From assembly GCA_003116975.1 (NCBI GenBank), contig BGKB01000004.1, positions 310,001-374,000 on the forward strand: a DNA stretch of 64,000 nucleotides. The letters are read 5' to 3'. The stretch is from Aurantiochytrium sp. KH105 (taxonomy: Eukaryota; Sar; Bigyra; Thraustochytrida; Thraustochytriidae). Below are positions 33,701-37,821 of this stretch, one piece after another; position 1 is the first letter of the stretch, and each line of letters opens with the position of its first letter. A program made the translations under genes and the position numbers. The notes beneath the pieces were generated by a model. It worked only from the letters and a program-made list of their open reading frames with translations, was not told the origin of the DNA and made no database searches.

Positions 33701-36627
33701 GTTGCACTCTTGCCGGCGCCAGTTGCTCCCTCGAGAAGAATCGGCGAGGGGCTCTTGACCAGTTCAAGGATTCTTCCAATGTTTGCCTGCGTCGTCTTTG
33801 TCTGAACCATGTCATTTTCGTACCGATCCTCAGCAGAAGCTTCGCTAGGATCGCATAGTTGAGGCGGTCCTGCTTCATTTTGAGGGTCGAGGCGGTTGCT
33901 GACTTCCACTAACTCTTCATGTGAAAGCCGATCCGTTGTAGCGTCGAAGGGGCGCCGCTGAAGTGACTCAGCGGCGCCGGTATTCGAGCCCGTTACAGAC
34001 TCCGGCACTAAAAAGCTTGCATGCATTTCCTTCTCGACCGCACTGGGTTCCGTTGGCTGCGAATGAGGCGACTGGCTCAGCGACTTGGCTGTGCGAAAGG
34101 TCGTGTCGAAAAGTTCGCAGCTTTTCTGGTCGAGCCCACTTGCGATCTTGAGAAGCTTAGCAAAGCTGGGCTGGCACTCATCAGTTGAATCCTTGATGGC
34201 TTCCAGCAGGAAGTGGGTGAGAAGAGGTAGTTCCGCGTGCAGCTGCTCTCCTGTGGGCAACCTTGAGTGCACCATACGAATCATATAATCGACGAGTTTG
34301 GCGAGGACCTTACCAGAATCGTCTGCCAACTCTTTAAACTCGCATGCTCCTGTCGCTTCGATAAGAATCCTCGCCAAGGAAGTCATCTGATCTGCCCCGA
34401 AAAATCCAATGATGGAAGTCAGGCCGTCGTCTTCCCATGTGCTGCGAAGAAAGTACGACAGGTTGCTCTTGGACTCAACGAGTCTGTGGACGGTATCCCG
34501 GTCTCCGAGCTTCACAGCAAAGTAGAAGAGCTCTCGAGCCAACAGTTTGCGGGAGTCGTCGAGCTTGCATGCGTAACGAGGCTCGCTGCAGGTCGAGGCT
34601 GCGGTATCATTCTCATCCTCATCCTCATCACCGTCGTCCTCATCATCGTTCTCACCATCATAATCGCTGTCTTCAAGAGTACTCTGCGCAGCGTCGACTC
34701 CATGGACACGCAGCTGACCAGGCGAAGATCCTTCGACGAGCCATAGAGGGGCGACCTCGACAATGCTGGCAGCTAACTCTATGCTGTTGTTTTCGGTAAA
34801 CGTCGAATCCCGACTCGCAAGTTTGAGAAGTTGCGCGGACCCGAGAAGGAGGTCCGGTACGACGGTAGGATGGACGCAGGCCTTTTCAAGCGAGAGAGAG
34901 TTCTTGATGCTTTGCAAGATTAAGTCGCTTTGACGCTGAAGGTTTTCCATGGCCGGGGGAAACCGATCAGCCAGGGCCGCGACTGAAGCCAAAAGTGCGG
35001 GCATCTGATGAGGAAACTCTTGTCCAGAGAGAGACGAAAGTACAGCTGTGGCTGACTCGACGCAGACTGTTGAACGCTGAAAGTAGACGTCTCGGATACA
35101 ATTCGCAAGATCCGGCCAAAGAGAATTCTGTTGCGCGCCTTCCAGAGCCGTCGCGCGAGCAATGAGTTGACCACATGGAAAATCGCCACGGAGTAATTGC
35201 ATCAGAAGTTCTTTGCGAGGCGTTTCATTTGCAACATGGATCATGGCCAGCGCAAGGCGAAGACCTGAGGTCGACGCAAGTCGGTCAGCAGTAGCTCGAG
35301 AGATGCGGAGCACTGCCTCGTCCGACCCATCATGCAGAATCCTGGTGATGACTGGGTATGCAGCATCGAGAATGATGTGGTCTTGCGAACCTCCATTTCC
35401 GAGAGATTCGATGGCAGAAGTGGCCATGCGAGCCGCGGTGTCCAGGATAGTCTGCGTGGAGTCACGTTCGATCTGGTCGGTGACGAAGGCGAAGATTACA
35501 GGCGAGCCCGTTAAATCATAGACTTCGTCAAGGATAGCCAGTGCATCGTGCGAGAGTTCAAGAGCGCACTGAGCTTCATCGTCGGTAACGAGACTTTGCA
35601 GAATCTGCAGGCACGGAGAAATGGAAGCACCGTCTGGAGCAGAAGCAATGCTGTCTCTGCGCTCTCGTCTTTCAGGAATGTTATGCGCGTCGCGAAGCGT
35701 GCGTTTCAGCAGCAAGCACGTCTTAGTGAGCACATCCTGGCGAGCAATGAAACCTCCACCCTCAACGCGAGCGCTGCATGTAGCATCGGACCAGCCCAGA
35801 TGTTCGAGCTGACGAACCCTTTCATCGGAGGAGAGTATCGACGTGTTGGATCGTACGGCGTCGAGGCTGTTGAGCAGGACTCCCTCAAGATCTGCGTTCC
35901 CAGGTGCCATTGCGGTGATGAGAGGGCGGCGCAGCACATGCTCCCAAGAAAATTTGAGAGCATGTTCAAAGTTATTAAGGTCGACTTGCTTTCCGTGGCG
36001 TGAAATGACGTGATGGTCCTCGTACATAAGGAAAGCAATAGCCTCAAGGAGCATCACTCGGCACCCGTCCATCGCATGCGCCGGAAAAAGACGATCGATA
36101 ACTATCTGATGTCCTTGCACTCCCCAAATACGCTCCATCCTCCCGCCACGTTGAAATTTTTCCAGCGATGCACAGAGAGAATAAAATGCGAAAACGAGAA
36201 AGGTGTCCTTAATGAGAACGTGGAAGATCTCTTTGAACACTAGAGTGTCTTTGTAGTCTTCTTCGCGCTCGCCGACGTCAACTGCGCGCAGACTGCTGGG
36301 CATCTTGGGGCTACCGAGTCCCATTTGACGTAGAAGCTTGCCGAGAATGTAGCCAGCAGCAATATGCATTCCGGGATCCTTGATGCGCCAGACAAGGGTT
36401 CCGAGGCATGCATTTTCCGGCCTGATCAGCTCCTTGACGATTTTGGCTCTTTCTTTCTGATTCAAGTCTTGAGGGATGCGGTCAGCCAGCTTGAGCAGCT
36501 TGCGGGCATATCGAGTCGTGTCGGGATTTTCTCGCTGGCCGCTCGCTTCGCTGACCGTGTTCTTGATTGTCTCAATCAGATCCGTCACAAGGGGCCGCAC
36601 AACCACGGCTGTCGCAGCGCTCGCCAT
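9796..36627 (-). CDS. Giant midasin-like protein: six AAA modules, ASH/HYDIN-like region, four VWA domains (single exon)
   Basis: One uninterrupted frame encodes about 8,943 residues (roughly 1 MDa). The ATG at 36627 has a strong context (aagATGg); the frame continues 11 codons further up only to a GTG. Approximate layout: N-terminal helical region; acidic run near 646-680; six dynein-related AAA modules with P-loops near 966 (GATGAGKS), 1424 (GPCGTGKS), 1713 (GPAAVGKT), 2036 (GPTSFKTT, degenerate), 2721 (GPPGIGKT) and 3055 (GPSGSGKT), with Walker B such as LLDEINLAEE and LLDELNLAPP. AAA4 carries a long Ser/acidic insertion. A long helical linker follows, with coiled coil near 5200-5320, then beta domains resembling ASH/HYDIN near 5845-6460, then VWA domains with MIDAS motifs near 7908 (DNSGSM), 8280 (DVSQSM), 8506 (DCTGSM) and 8746 (DQSGSM). 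Canonical midasin has about 5,000 residues and one VWA, so this is a paralogous family. Its cargo is unknown. Confidence 0.92.
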   Translation of the reverse strand: MASAATAVVVRPLVTDLIETIKNTVSEASGQRENPDTTRYARKLLKLADRIPQDLNQKERAKIVKELIRPENACLGTLVWRIKDPGMHIAAGYILGKLLRQMGLGSPKMPSSLRAVDVGEREEDYKDTLVFKEIFHVLIKDTFLVFAFYSLCASLEKFQRGGRMERIWGVQGHQIVIDRLFPAHAMDGCRVMLLEAIAFLMYEDHHVISRHGKQVDLNNFEHALKFSWEHVLRRPLITAMAPGNADLEGVLLNSLDAVRSNTSILSSDERVRQLEHLGWSDATCSARVEGGGFIARQDVLTKTCLLLKRTLRDAHNIPERRERRDSIASAPDGASISPCLQILQSLVTDDEAQCALELSHDALAILDEVYDLTGSPVIFAFVTDQIERDSTQTILDTAARMATSAIESLGNGGSQDHIILDAAYPVITRILHDGSDEAVLRISRATADRLASTSGLRLALAMIHVANETPRKELLMQLLRGDFPCGQLIARATALEGAQQNSLWPDLANCIRDVYFQRSTVCVESATAVLSSLSGQEFPHQMPALLASVAALADRFPPAMENLQRQSDLILQSIKNSLSLEKACVHPTVVPDLLLGSAQLLKLASRDSTFTENNSIELAASIVEVAPLWLVEGSSPGQLRVHGVDAAQSTLEDSDYDGENDDEDDGDEDEDENDTAASTCSEPRYACKLDDSRKLLARELFYFAVKLGDRDTVHRLVESKSNLSYFLRSTWEDDGLTSIIGFFGADQMTSLARILIEATGACEFKELADDSGKVLAKLVDYMIRMVHSRLPTGEQLHAELPLLTHFLLEAIKDSTDECQPSFAKLLKIASGLDQKSCELFDTTFRTAKSLSQSPHSQPTEPSAVEKEMHASFLVPESVTGSNTGAAESLQRRPFDATTDRLSHEELVEVSNRLDPQNEAGPPQLCDPSEASAEDRYENDMVQTKTTQANIGRILELVKSPSPILLEGATGAGKSATVLAAATQAGKSLLRFNMSRTITPDDLLLSIKLGQKGPEATEQPFTLAFSRGDWLLLDEINLAEEQVIQSIQEALDSGVLKLKDPTNSESHLRQIQMHPDFRLFATQNPNAGFFKNKREPMSSSTLSRFIVLAFEPLPTPELVEIAHHKLCVGLPLDLHAGLSVHVEYLLEFHNKVCALTANADSGFPEQQAYSSFSIREVLAVVRFTRGCISIDANTHVSHIAAQLAQDTWRVYARRFRRMDSLDRVWSIFPPLWRRKYADWRNVEACTDTLKEIRFKSEPSEDEIYAFYDLAGGREVAREFKLLKSTVQLLARAQAAVSSLLGDPDVVETYGVHLGLSHVWQIWVKDYIALALENSGLADPDVRLAEICIEGAASIVRAEDLQDSVAKSILDAFDERISSAVDVQNILKEVRAGPVPRSPIAFTPRLERLLAASHAALHSQLPLLIVGPCGTGKSVALRVLADLRGFECIQAYLTGETEASLLIGSQQPISVSTGGIDGGPRNSIAWRDGLVTQSLKDGSWVLLDNISDADPCVLERLNPLLEDPVDWRLTEKGEVEPLPVPGSFRVVATMLGQASGRCTELSPALSNRFSAIFLPSIEAEGDEALCEEVKEVARVILSLGSTEDAEQQVSEVAETLISLEKTEGQAKEVQLRTITRILDSAYRLRRIFPGSLDLKTSIDTAHNIVHGKPVDEALASISQEHIPKDDQNKIVLTGERLQFACGVQLAQLCGHPVLLEGPAAVGKTALVGVLARQSNKRLLRVNNTAATTIYDYFGSFLPSGGGLVFNDGPLTRALQKGDWFLADELNLADPSILSMLAPLLEGALMVRVADSDRMVAVHPAFRFFATQNPAGREFAGRNQLPPTLRSRFVVFIAKEYSTASDVQPDADDELSVILQKRCERLDGRELPPVPRDVSRLMSRVYGELRPDRTLRLSFRELVKWRRRFHQLERPSSEDWCRVGYSLIASRATTATQKSNVAKVLRISEPHHPVRLQQDGSDIRVSLDGLHVTVHNADLRRASLIAPHVMESGELDTESLPSSFVQCLAQVLVAANNKEPVLLVGPTSFKTTMFETWCSIAKNPDAPSPVVCHLSPDTETSDLIGQVHPYSPASSLQELQSVLQRAFSRARRETQGSGDWIVRCEGALSVLAGKINLFHTEERQAGKLRSDEEYELEQAQTSDHLAAEMAQYDTENENDEGDDLETRSGSSETYTSGSWTHADSASHTSSSGTSVDGSGSQSSASFVHVSHPTGQSSSLSDSVMAVDDPFADSDNDTGGDAQLSRPKSPLTPPPVAFEDGPDDPFLSSDDEVDQTPDESKGVEDPFASDDSSDEKGDARSSSSLRGDVQASHPQRHELVSDDESDNISDTDNKNADEHVFDLEILHRMQLMNRSAQGNTLAFQACVSQVITTIDLMRERLPHDDKELEHAERLHAQVQQVVESASGDPIFAFCEGPVTSALSAGVPILFEDFDLPDQAVPERLNSVFEPEPAFTLVEDVARAASGQDIAISPDFQVFATVHYAEGQQLRNISPATRSRFTEIHVPALLPQVREGQEITMDATRDITHILAHALGGGAPANVALAKHLINVLLEWKQTPAGKRSTISDLLRVCRFVAAQSKHGLEGADDRSRLAVLGMRFLLLDGAAHVGLNALSDVKNVIARVNQAEDLDALFAEPSEEILRSPFQEIEHNDGRLIRCEYGGLVARMNNSVSQRSSLERFGLHVTKTAVQNVARIFAAISAQSPLLLEGPPGIGKTASVEAVARLLGFEVKRINFSANTTPEQLFGTILPRSTEDGKRVFEWQDGPLIEALKSKQWLLLDELNLAPPETLEAIAPVFSGRGTYKVPGSIEDIAIHNLQVFATMNPVGVGGGRAKLPRSIENLFSVVRLGEYNRDELFDIFQSAFKKLIEDRVLMFEHLEALFEIHWDLQDLASQKKIGKGHGGCGFNLRDLMKLRDLLAGNAANITDHFASENVPLQTDIRSVILKRLASIVYVDGLQSAEEQVLANQVLDKHLPVEDLLQARVTRELDRSVTGSLRIGAVYLNQGLHESDAPSLVPTDSTLMHLEALGMVVQSNRSVLLEGPSGSGKTSLVKELARLMKRRLVVLSLTDSTETSDLIGQWVPAQLATHAELAVRPFFESLMSRWRLFLAHVFPIIVKNKNKTHIPSQEVLEALPADIQGAFDIERAFNANSGGSGRLELLEQLLEAVLRLQSVLKSSASVLSSLAASEERHHLRMRTSRAQRWCELESNRTVYEDIKIRQIIEDEKSSAPVGSSASDLAFQFVESELVRAMREGDFVLLDNVNSAPPEVLERLNSLFEADPSLALLESGSSDVFTADGRDQTTPIHSEFRIFCTANAERINSFKLSSAFLNRVIRLWLPAIDADCKSGGTLHTIVCSMLPRIECAGQLAEILRRFHGHCRSLENHGTLELTGGACLSLNMLLRVLATGRFHLRRTKPRASPLSVYVWALWHIYLESMQSACRPLALHGLVEILKDSNVAEASMATDLVRSGDATDPLRTWKRQKRSFIQTMSFVETKLGEALVGLVESVPAGKERENVTKDIVEMLLQKEIRPDLAHMARHEIEDFGLLAAFGVDPEQNTRTLQDIHRSVKVAFDKAHNALWKFVNDTSLTNAVDRLCILERAHAVFGNYASVVQGLRVPDSELYNLVRALMEYLCRATSVHRKTQPTFWLSFVREGLLSDFESVSHGLEEGGQSAKRFALEGQRDVELQRSATRIRSLLGAIIEAAQDPPSEAYQLMRSITFLDVIWNRLLPRAGDRSLELSRYFSAPWNVDVSDNGDMAFIQMERLGMLSALQAFETDLARHCATRAQTIKTMYDELRKTESLRKQAEEEVAQMTSAINDEADETSTNSQSTLSDARHREAEAKRDEAEVKKKLYACIDETYEGAKDLLGQHLLDSLVNHYRSSESAADWSSVAETWSALDNETRRQIRTRRSVADSWKLKRMLSNLSKESMESPLANFVASMMFFEPPEGFVGAENECWILDRAKVCIQNRLLPSSVSLPLCDTSDACVVLIVDPLDPSGPSAFAIVFWEGHTTCLLPERSRDYAYEDERENICRSAINSRGLVTPQIHRLPRGNSETEGISNILDTLLRAKALLSTDGKLEQPILTDLMDTETASFVQELPARAEVRATDEASALTSRVRRSIFRVEDFMLKLERGKDLSNYVEAVEYYVSEVLPSEESIDVAKEVLKFAKGLSANAATEILARIKNLSGSQLTKRMLTGELILQTLQNTADDPTARAKQAAAQLYQDLQNFAGECFMALLRNEISNSLSTQSRKIGQGTAHTFKSIVEVVLDYFKKDSSGIWTAQLPVTGNFQKTVVKPARKLLDALGMKDTSWVFQGALKRLEAAPLHRSTPSASSTFVDKPQELSAQGKNHKARQNLTSRLHELMYTQLSDSWGNVRLEEMLRQLEPENNIDDTRLAEFEREISHLKRRVEFTREASRKDHAFMRELPPRLRDGTTEKYMKKAGGELQKAFAQRDTYVNEETLVSEGKRSAPNTELLDVEFEKLAADCRGWARVFYLAQIGRKDSGDGRKDVLKALSDILQPPGGYALPGTEDSVGYLREALDASEEGVLDDQNTHPLQRLCDNALRKVVQSHHELVELSTIRLNVMHLDFFRLASSYDAYHFQEQGIFEEFDGVRRATAYSAGLKQLLRQALPGSVHPSIPGALPLCLLELCSVVPKGKKDAVTGLLLEAYMTADACMFEPEKHSMAINALDELGEDADRVLGGDAECRGVIRKALRLTKRAIQDSGPGQVARLEDLPKFQLETYSLLCECTGKHGSEPSEHAKNQKQNWENRTRLFDSVESSPIASDIDCARKSMTFAKVSLRELERMCQSDGAMPDVVKAGQEVLHASDELSRAQEIVRSDSLNEILRDASAFVNQLAYALLQGAAMTKASQSEQAGLIIADFESRLKRSGDTYFVKLDWATRVVKTSALLSNQIDSVLVWSINRSVACTAFKVPSSSFQLSRSLQKGLDTYKQTSLALAYVAKHFKRYIFDSSRSVRLAETFPEHNLLLSAFEATVKEAKRWTGDFENKPSETVKLAHRLSARTSEILEMCCATSDRLRVQSLRRGVFLFAREALLYTCAWLEDFFQRALVKQPQVKNAPVQAITHDGAVNLLASAAHDCFAAIHVSLLGDIDDELPFGISDVVKDFADVCENTLGVLQAPTSEGISTTVKKNLNRVLEHSVARRSSMMQAAIIKLKSINDSHGHYPGEPGIESEIEKLNAALSQEKELEVDLAKENFQKKLAGHLKIIEDAQKGRERALEKFKRRKQTWEATGEKIDSTEDELLATLACHYAAKEKLLPENKLAERLKLDDANSRREKIGHFFKNATSELWVVAKDAKFRVKHDDWKLKKESKKGWLIKLPTFSSGKLPSRLTLKVYEKAKTKEEKGAPDANEAGEDPDASNAAVAKGSSEPKPLHDETFDLHGIASPVELLIDVSDFLSVGFKMSYSGKGRPGAKSEDPNSFALSFSSSFLTLERKEKPSDSGLGTLWQGVKRMKNTFSGTTKPKMSSKSITKRLKELDRARSEWRRCEPTHINCGVGPPVVSKEEATRALENKRDTDIDRILRTPESVEKAKLALTMLARWREDVCTQRNELKEAIDDLGLRAASGASDTIFESAEEVLGLLVKKWTQLALQKCKSDGDRLLRSLAQSAAESYQEDLGWSWVLSRPRIQNQQQIVERFADNEILRATTIFAAHESLMRQISSLAAYTLRAYVFAKRLQEEDVEQARQCLSNVKGAFLFGNRSSSKDGQDHQHLTTWQLRKACQSVTMTLDMQDQRLKLLSAASDIEKKTAKVSVQLSSAERFGVFEGADSMSDMALCRIGIKHTETELGFSSSTSRVNFGTVVQADTSAVVHLMLENTTSSDVRILFSLEQSTSPESSKRGPALNMPLRFEPEDKIIIRKYQQAVVQCFLDCGACLGEYSFGARLEIHKTDADDETTVSSDEHLVHFAATIEEQVIEFTPAVVNFDDLVATIEPLWEYKTLKLRNLSRTPVFLKVAVQPSNTSARMQLSCGSSDSSSTFADEVQFWIDGQSSEEKSSTELHVRVSTLRGRTLAGSLVVCAGQDVVSYVPVQGRLLLPCFAIATMGETQGEMQNFPSNPICLPSHLCMDPKSAPGATWNLSGKLWFQDVWGANTLQIQNNGEERVKLLLASDASKQTSNLPISPGELKLVPATDAPDAAFAVVSVESVNINSRSVKYDVEVPLGRAVATSKVTFPHIAPGQTSEAFLEVRNYSALSLGLDVVLDDAGETFKRDFAFVAVTSHLQVAAKTSGYIRLLLVSHGTENQPCTPQGKLLIKALGQGDMEIILEGKIGPCKVEVFRPVEGLQFSLENIRPDALHYHSVAVENIGHVRSTVHDGGSVSKLPEVIFGGKEKSPVNIETQVHVASLTKRDFQAELTVPFWSEGCPDRPFFVRANGRRGIKVHLAVPKLSFFYSKSGSRREVTSARVKAAVAGQEVTASFGVFNESRSSDLTYQRKDVTILQKNCEVNSPSLRMRQSDKAETESSVAFGPFQARGGIKKGAAWELKLELDTAAAESQSENESEKEEKKSKLPEQLCLVLARFTADSEAFFGPDGDVCTGVSHGLLLDVRVDERKTSAMIKGFSASDLGIPRPELIDRIRMEGSVPELVAELVFRVCVRDASASFTDVLALMRESLEGPSIDDAVLFITKHVEKTISGFSAWAILFTKFNLQDAGNEPRVDVARLLSIDQLFVEDKGSMGSPVPYLWKRFATGALIEEDTTPRGLVESIFGDLNSGCYIGRPLFASWLKLAETSKDRPIESTDILRAALTVQRASKSCWDSVNPSFSQTLVDFCLSKSGDERRRVQKRLIEAAIRNSRGEWVYETISNVCKHFVSVKDLEELLHGSLPDADRLGFLELILEPTHANPETVRQLVLKEKERSLARLFTQGLSPVERGVLLARFVLHGELLVSRGKAERNEKNVEKALLSENDYEPFQKDEVLLKVYKRLKTLKKQLHKGKMHGLPARSAEQPPVPPAPSTSTPPASPAEAGDAELPADEEAALNAHSILKKLAELADCTKDAVEKALLSDDKSFDLDSLSGEDFVMDRLEMLRQRRQRERREKWQESVTKARSVVFSAQCAPGSSAANPHEFIKAVRLLHEGRHDSNFAFAEFCLQQAGEASEQQQKRLEAVKSVLAPKQALKVLESFIEVVKLSKVDKSIKSSVKSRAAFIKGGVVEGTRVRSIGELQNFLEKYESLLPSCSSVLSTFKELLSALRPESTPDTSAQDDLHLARSAVRLLAAKGEQAFRELVGVLDGDHGDRLGQVTRSEGLLKYAPELQAALNLSNSVAQKLADAEDSGNLSAEAFDGLLQVIGAFDKDLQKSLSRLSTLAFGLSLTQASDSVSNDLSFFLVGVGLVQAHSAGGFDRLRPDIALLPTTATSTKSAREGSDDADRCADRIAELLDVGSTGTAVDPEISEPRKLCVGLKSSSNKFPCALTIPEAFQKDFDRKESAQGGRSSSDDLNEAKLLIENAKKAYAFLCRSVQTDDARGSSADVLHDLLRIREGAQQWLLAYQQIDRVRRSEGNAPAATDDLVWTGLQLLSSQTTKSIWLQAQGGIAIGQAAVAALTIQDFQRCMYALRLPEGSPSSDSMSAKSLLELLQKWEPTAVRRHSEFAVPLEDVQRSFEEEHDFFVPRKASSQPATTFTESYQSLQSDTSFSPAVGQNGYTPPNYFSVGAVGQQRSSFAKNNSNAGIGKNSSSSSSKGSQQRIANGLKPRDPSGMRQGNSYYRAGGIAPVATGSNGAIQTVPDIFSPQEGAMGSESQNLSLEQRARAKKEMQKSNISARLDADSVEKLLKEAAQKDLGKIYEEMNPADLVDGQLMKIPKEYRDEFMGVSERERSWTFSRLVRSSALGGMVSEALAQLRGQADSSTKSFRPVEIVVLVDNSGSMTQIRSQVMETLVFMLEVLRKLEQRFAVAAIGDPNTCRLLKELDEPFDTRVGDMVISGLTFNESSKIGSCARTVAERVFGGRPTQTDAEQRVMILITDGLSNDISHAEIPRLRADFNLKFAVLHATPTTQARDLDAFRALEMLSDRLYFPAPQDDIIGNNKTGLLEASLRCLTELVAILTGSAGSAAETNPTQRGTHHPEAMTESMLSSDVLHHIRCEPLTLEKSLDAARTQKNLFMFNSEKRDLPADMHSSAMQADTDTILNANLEFRRRELEETQRNLSSCVESARGDLRKLRQSLAGGVDDLADVLADVVLPYNRYTRKRPSMRGAQFHTPGLIKAIVTKFEYKKIFSAKTAGGKRCYDICLVLDVSQSMHGHLLDCAVQSLLLLGFALDEIGIDSFSVVTFGRTVRIVKSPDEPWGAETVLALLAQVSLSSSNTATEDAEAVRTASSLLSANARNEKLMLVLTDGRSSSPKNLREEIGNAQDAGIRCVSLSIGVDDFAVEDCYPEAVMAAIPGSLGQGLRHLFVTDAGDAEKMESLENDVGRDLGGVESILGGHRWADLQEKLKLERDAKLVQGNSPDEVAVALSFVIDCTGSMSAHLPSIKHQLIAMLEGETSIKQRIKDEYGWDIDIYVSVNAFHDDTVGLFSAQVGDGELTYFTQDTAKIMNTLENGREFAAYGGHDVAEDSARALRMAAEISDWEKNFAVAKFMILITDAPCHGADFSSPTSSQRAFWDDRADASAQSRNDIQAAFDHNLRNDVVTILGDCNAEATKQMYTKMQELQKESAESRHEAQSQAGGGSSLPRRTWLSKVAMSDPKTVPQLHFVFVLDQSGSMFGAPWQELGNCVEKFKQRRISNQKLNDLISVIQFDDEASLILEAQPVTVLRLGPQSGGGTAFSPAMQAAQQVIRNNPQAGTPCVVMMTDGQAWDADQASSTLDQIARNFGPTRGFEAHIVGFGPDADYPTLQLIANGAGRRGHVHHANFGDLDRTFTQISNRTEASAELYKEVGQIISSQIKTQLAEDFL

Positions 36628-37009
36628 CTTGCTACTTCCTTCCTTGGACGTCTTGTACACTTGGTTTCCTCTTTTGGGAATTCTTGGATGCGGAGTCCTG
36701 TCGGGAGCTCTTTCTTCCCGGTGCTCTCTCCGCTATCTTAGCTCAGAAATGTCCTTCTTGCTCACCCCTTCCCTCGCGTCAAATGAGGTGCAGCAGCTTG
36801 ATCGCGGCCAGTCTGTCGATCGCTCGCTCGTTCGCTCGCTTACTACGCTGTTCGCTTACTTGCTTGCTCGCTCGCTCGCTTGCCCGCTCGCTCGCTCGCT
36901 CGCGCGGGCCTGCCGCGCGGAGCGAGCGAGGTATCCGTCGCGAGGCCGCGCGCGCCTCCTTCGCTCCCGAAGGCGTCACCTTCGGGGTCTGCTGCTGCCG
37001 GCCGTGCCG

Positions 37010-37047
<38 letters not shown>

Positions 37048-37821
37048 ACGTCTGTAGCCGCGACTAAAAAGAAGTATGTTCGCGCGTGGCGAGAACATTG
37101 GCCGTCGCCAGACAGCCAGCTGCCACTTTGGTTGCCTCATATCCGAGGAAATCCGATCAGTCACCACGGACTGGCCCACAGCGGCTGCGCGGCTCGCTGT
37201 GGAGTTCTCTTTTGAAGGTACACTATTACTAGTATGGCCTAGCATGGCTGGTCAGGAGCCCCAGCCACACCACAGCCAGCTTCTTTCATCTTGACGAACC
37301 CAGCTTCACGTCAGAGAACGTCTGTCGCCCGACGCAATTCCAGAGCCAACAAAGCGGCAAGAGGTTGCTGCAGCCCACAGAAACTCGAAATCGGCGCGTC
37401 TCGAGGCAGGCTGCTGCTGCTGGCAGAGCCGCGGCTGCGGTGTACGACAGCGACAGCGGCCACGGCTGCGGCCAGGATTTGTCTTGCAAAAGACCAAGAA
37501 TCATTGCCATCAGCGCGGGTAGGCCGGGACCCATGCGCCAAGAGCCTTCATCCTGATGCTCCGTGATCGTGCTTTTATCAAGAACAGCCGGCCAGTCCCC
37601 GGCCGCTGGGCTGTGTCACGATTTCAACGCTAGTGGGCTCGTTGCATGAGGCAAGAGAGAGAGAAAAGGAAAGGACGGTTCGCTGGTCGCGGCGCGGCGA
37701 GCCCGTTGTGTCACGATTTTTTCAGAGGCTCGGCGAAAAGGAAGCCAGAAGCAAAGTTGAGAGAGTGCAGCCTAGTCATGGAGAAGCGCGAAGTACTTTG
37801 ATGGTATTTGTCGTCTATGTA
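36628..37821. other. Intergenic: promoter of the giant gene and 3' end of CobS
   Basis: Both neighbours are on the minus strand. The stretch contains cgctcg-type repeats (about 36820-36905) and a CTG run. Small open frames on both strands have low-complexity translations and no recognisable domains. I see no supportable gene. Confidence 0.5.
37013..37045. repeat. CTG/CAG trinucleotide run, 11 units
   Basis: Eleven uninterrupted CTG units on the plus strand, about 390 bases upstream of the giant gene's ATG (CAG in its sense). Confidence 0.95.

Noticed and set aside
9796-36627. Calling the giant gene canonical midasin (MDN1/REA1)
   Set aside because: It has four VWA domains instead of one, beta-domain repeats not known in midasin and is nearly twice as long; it is better described as midasin-like.
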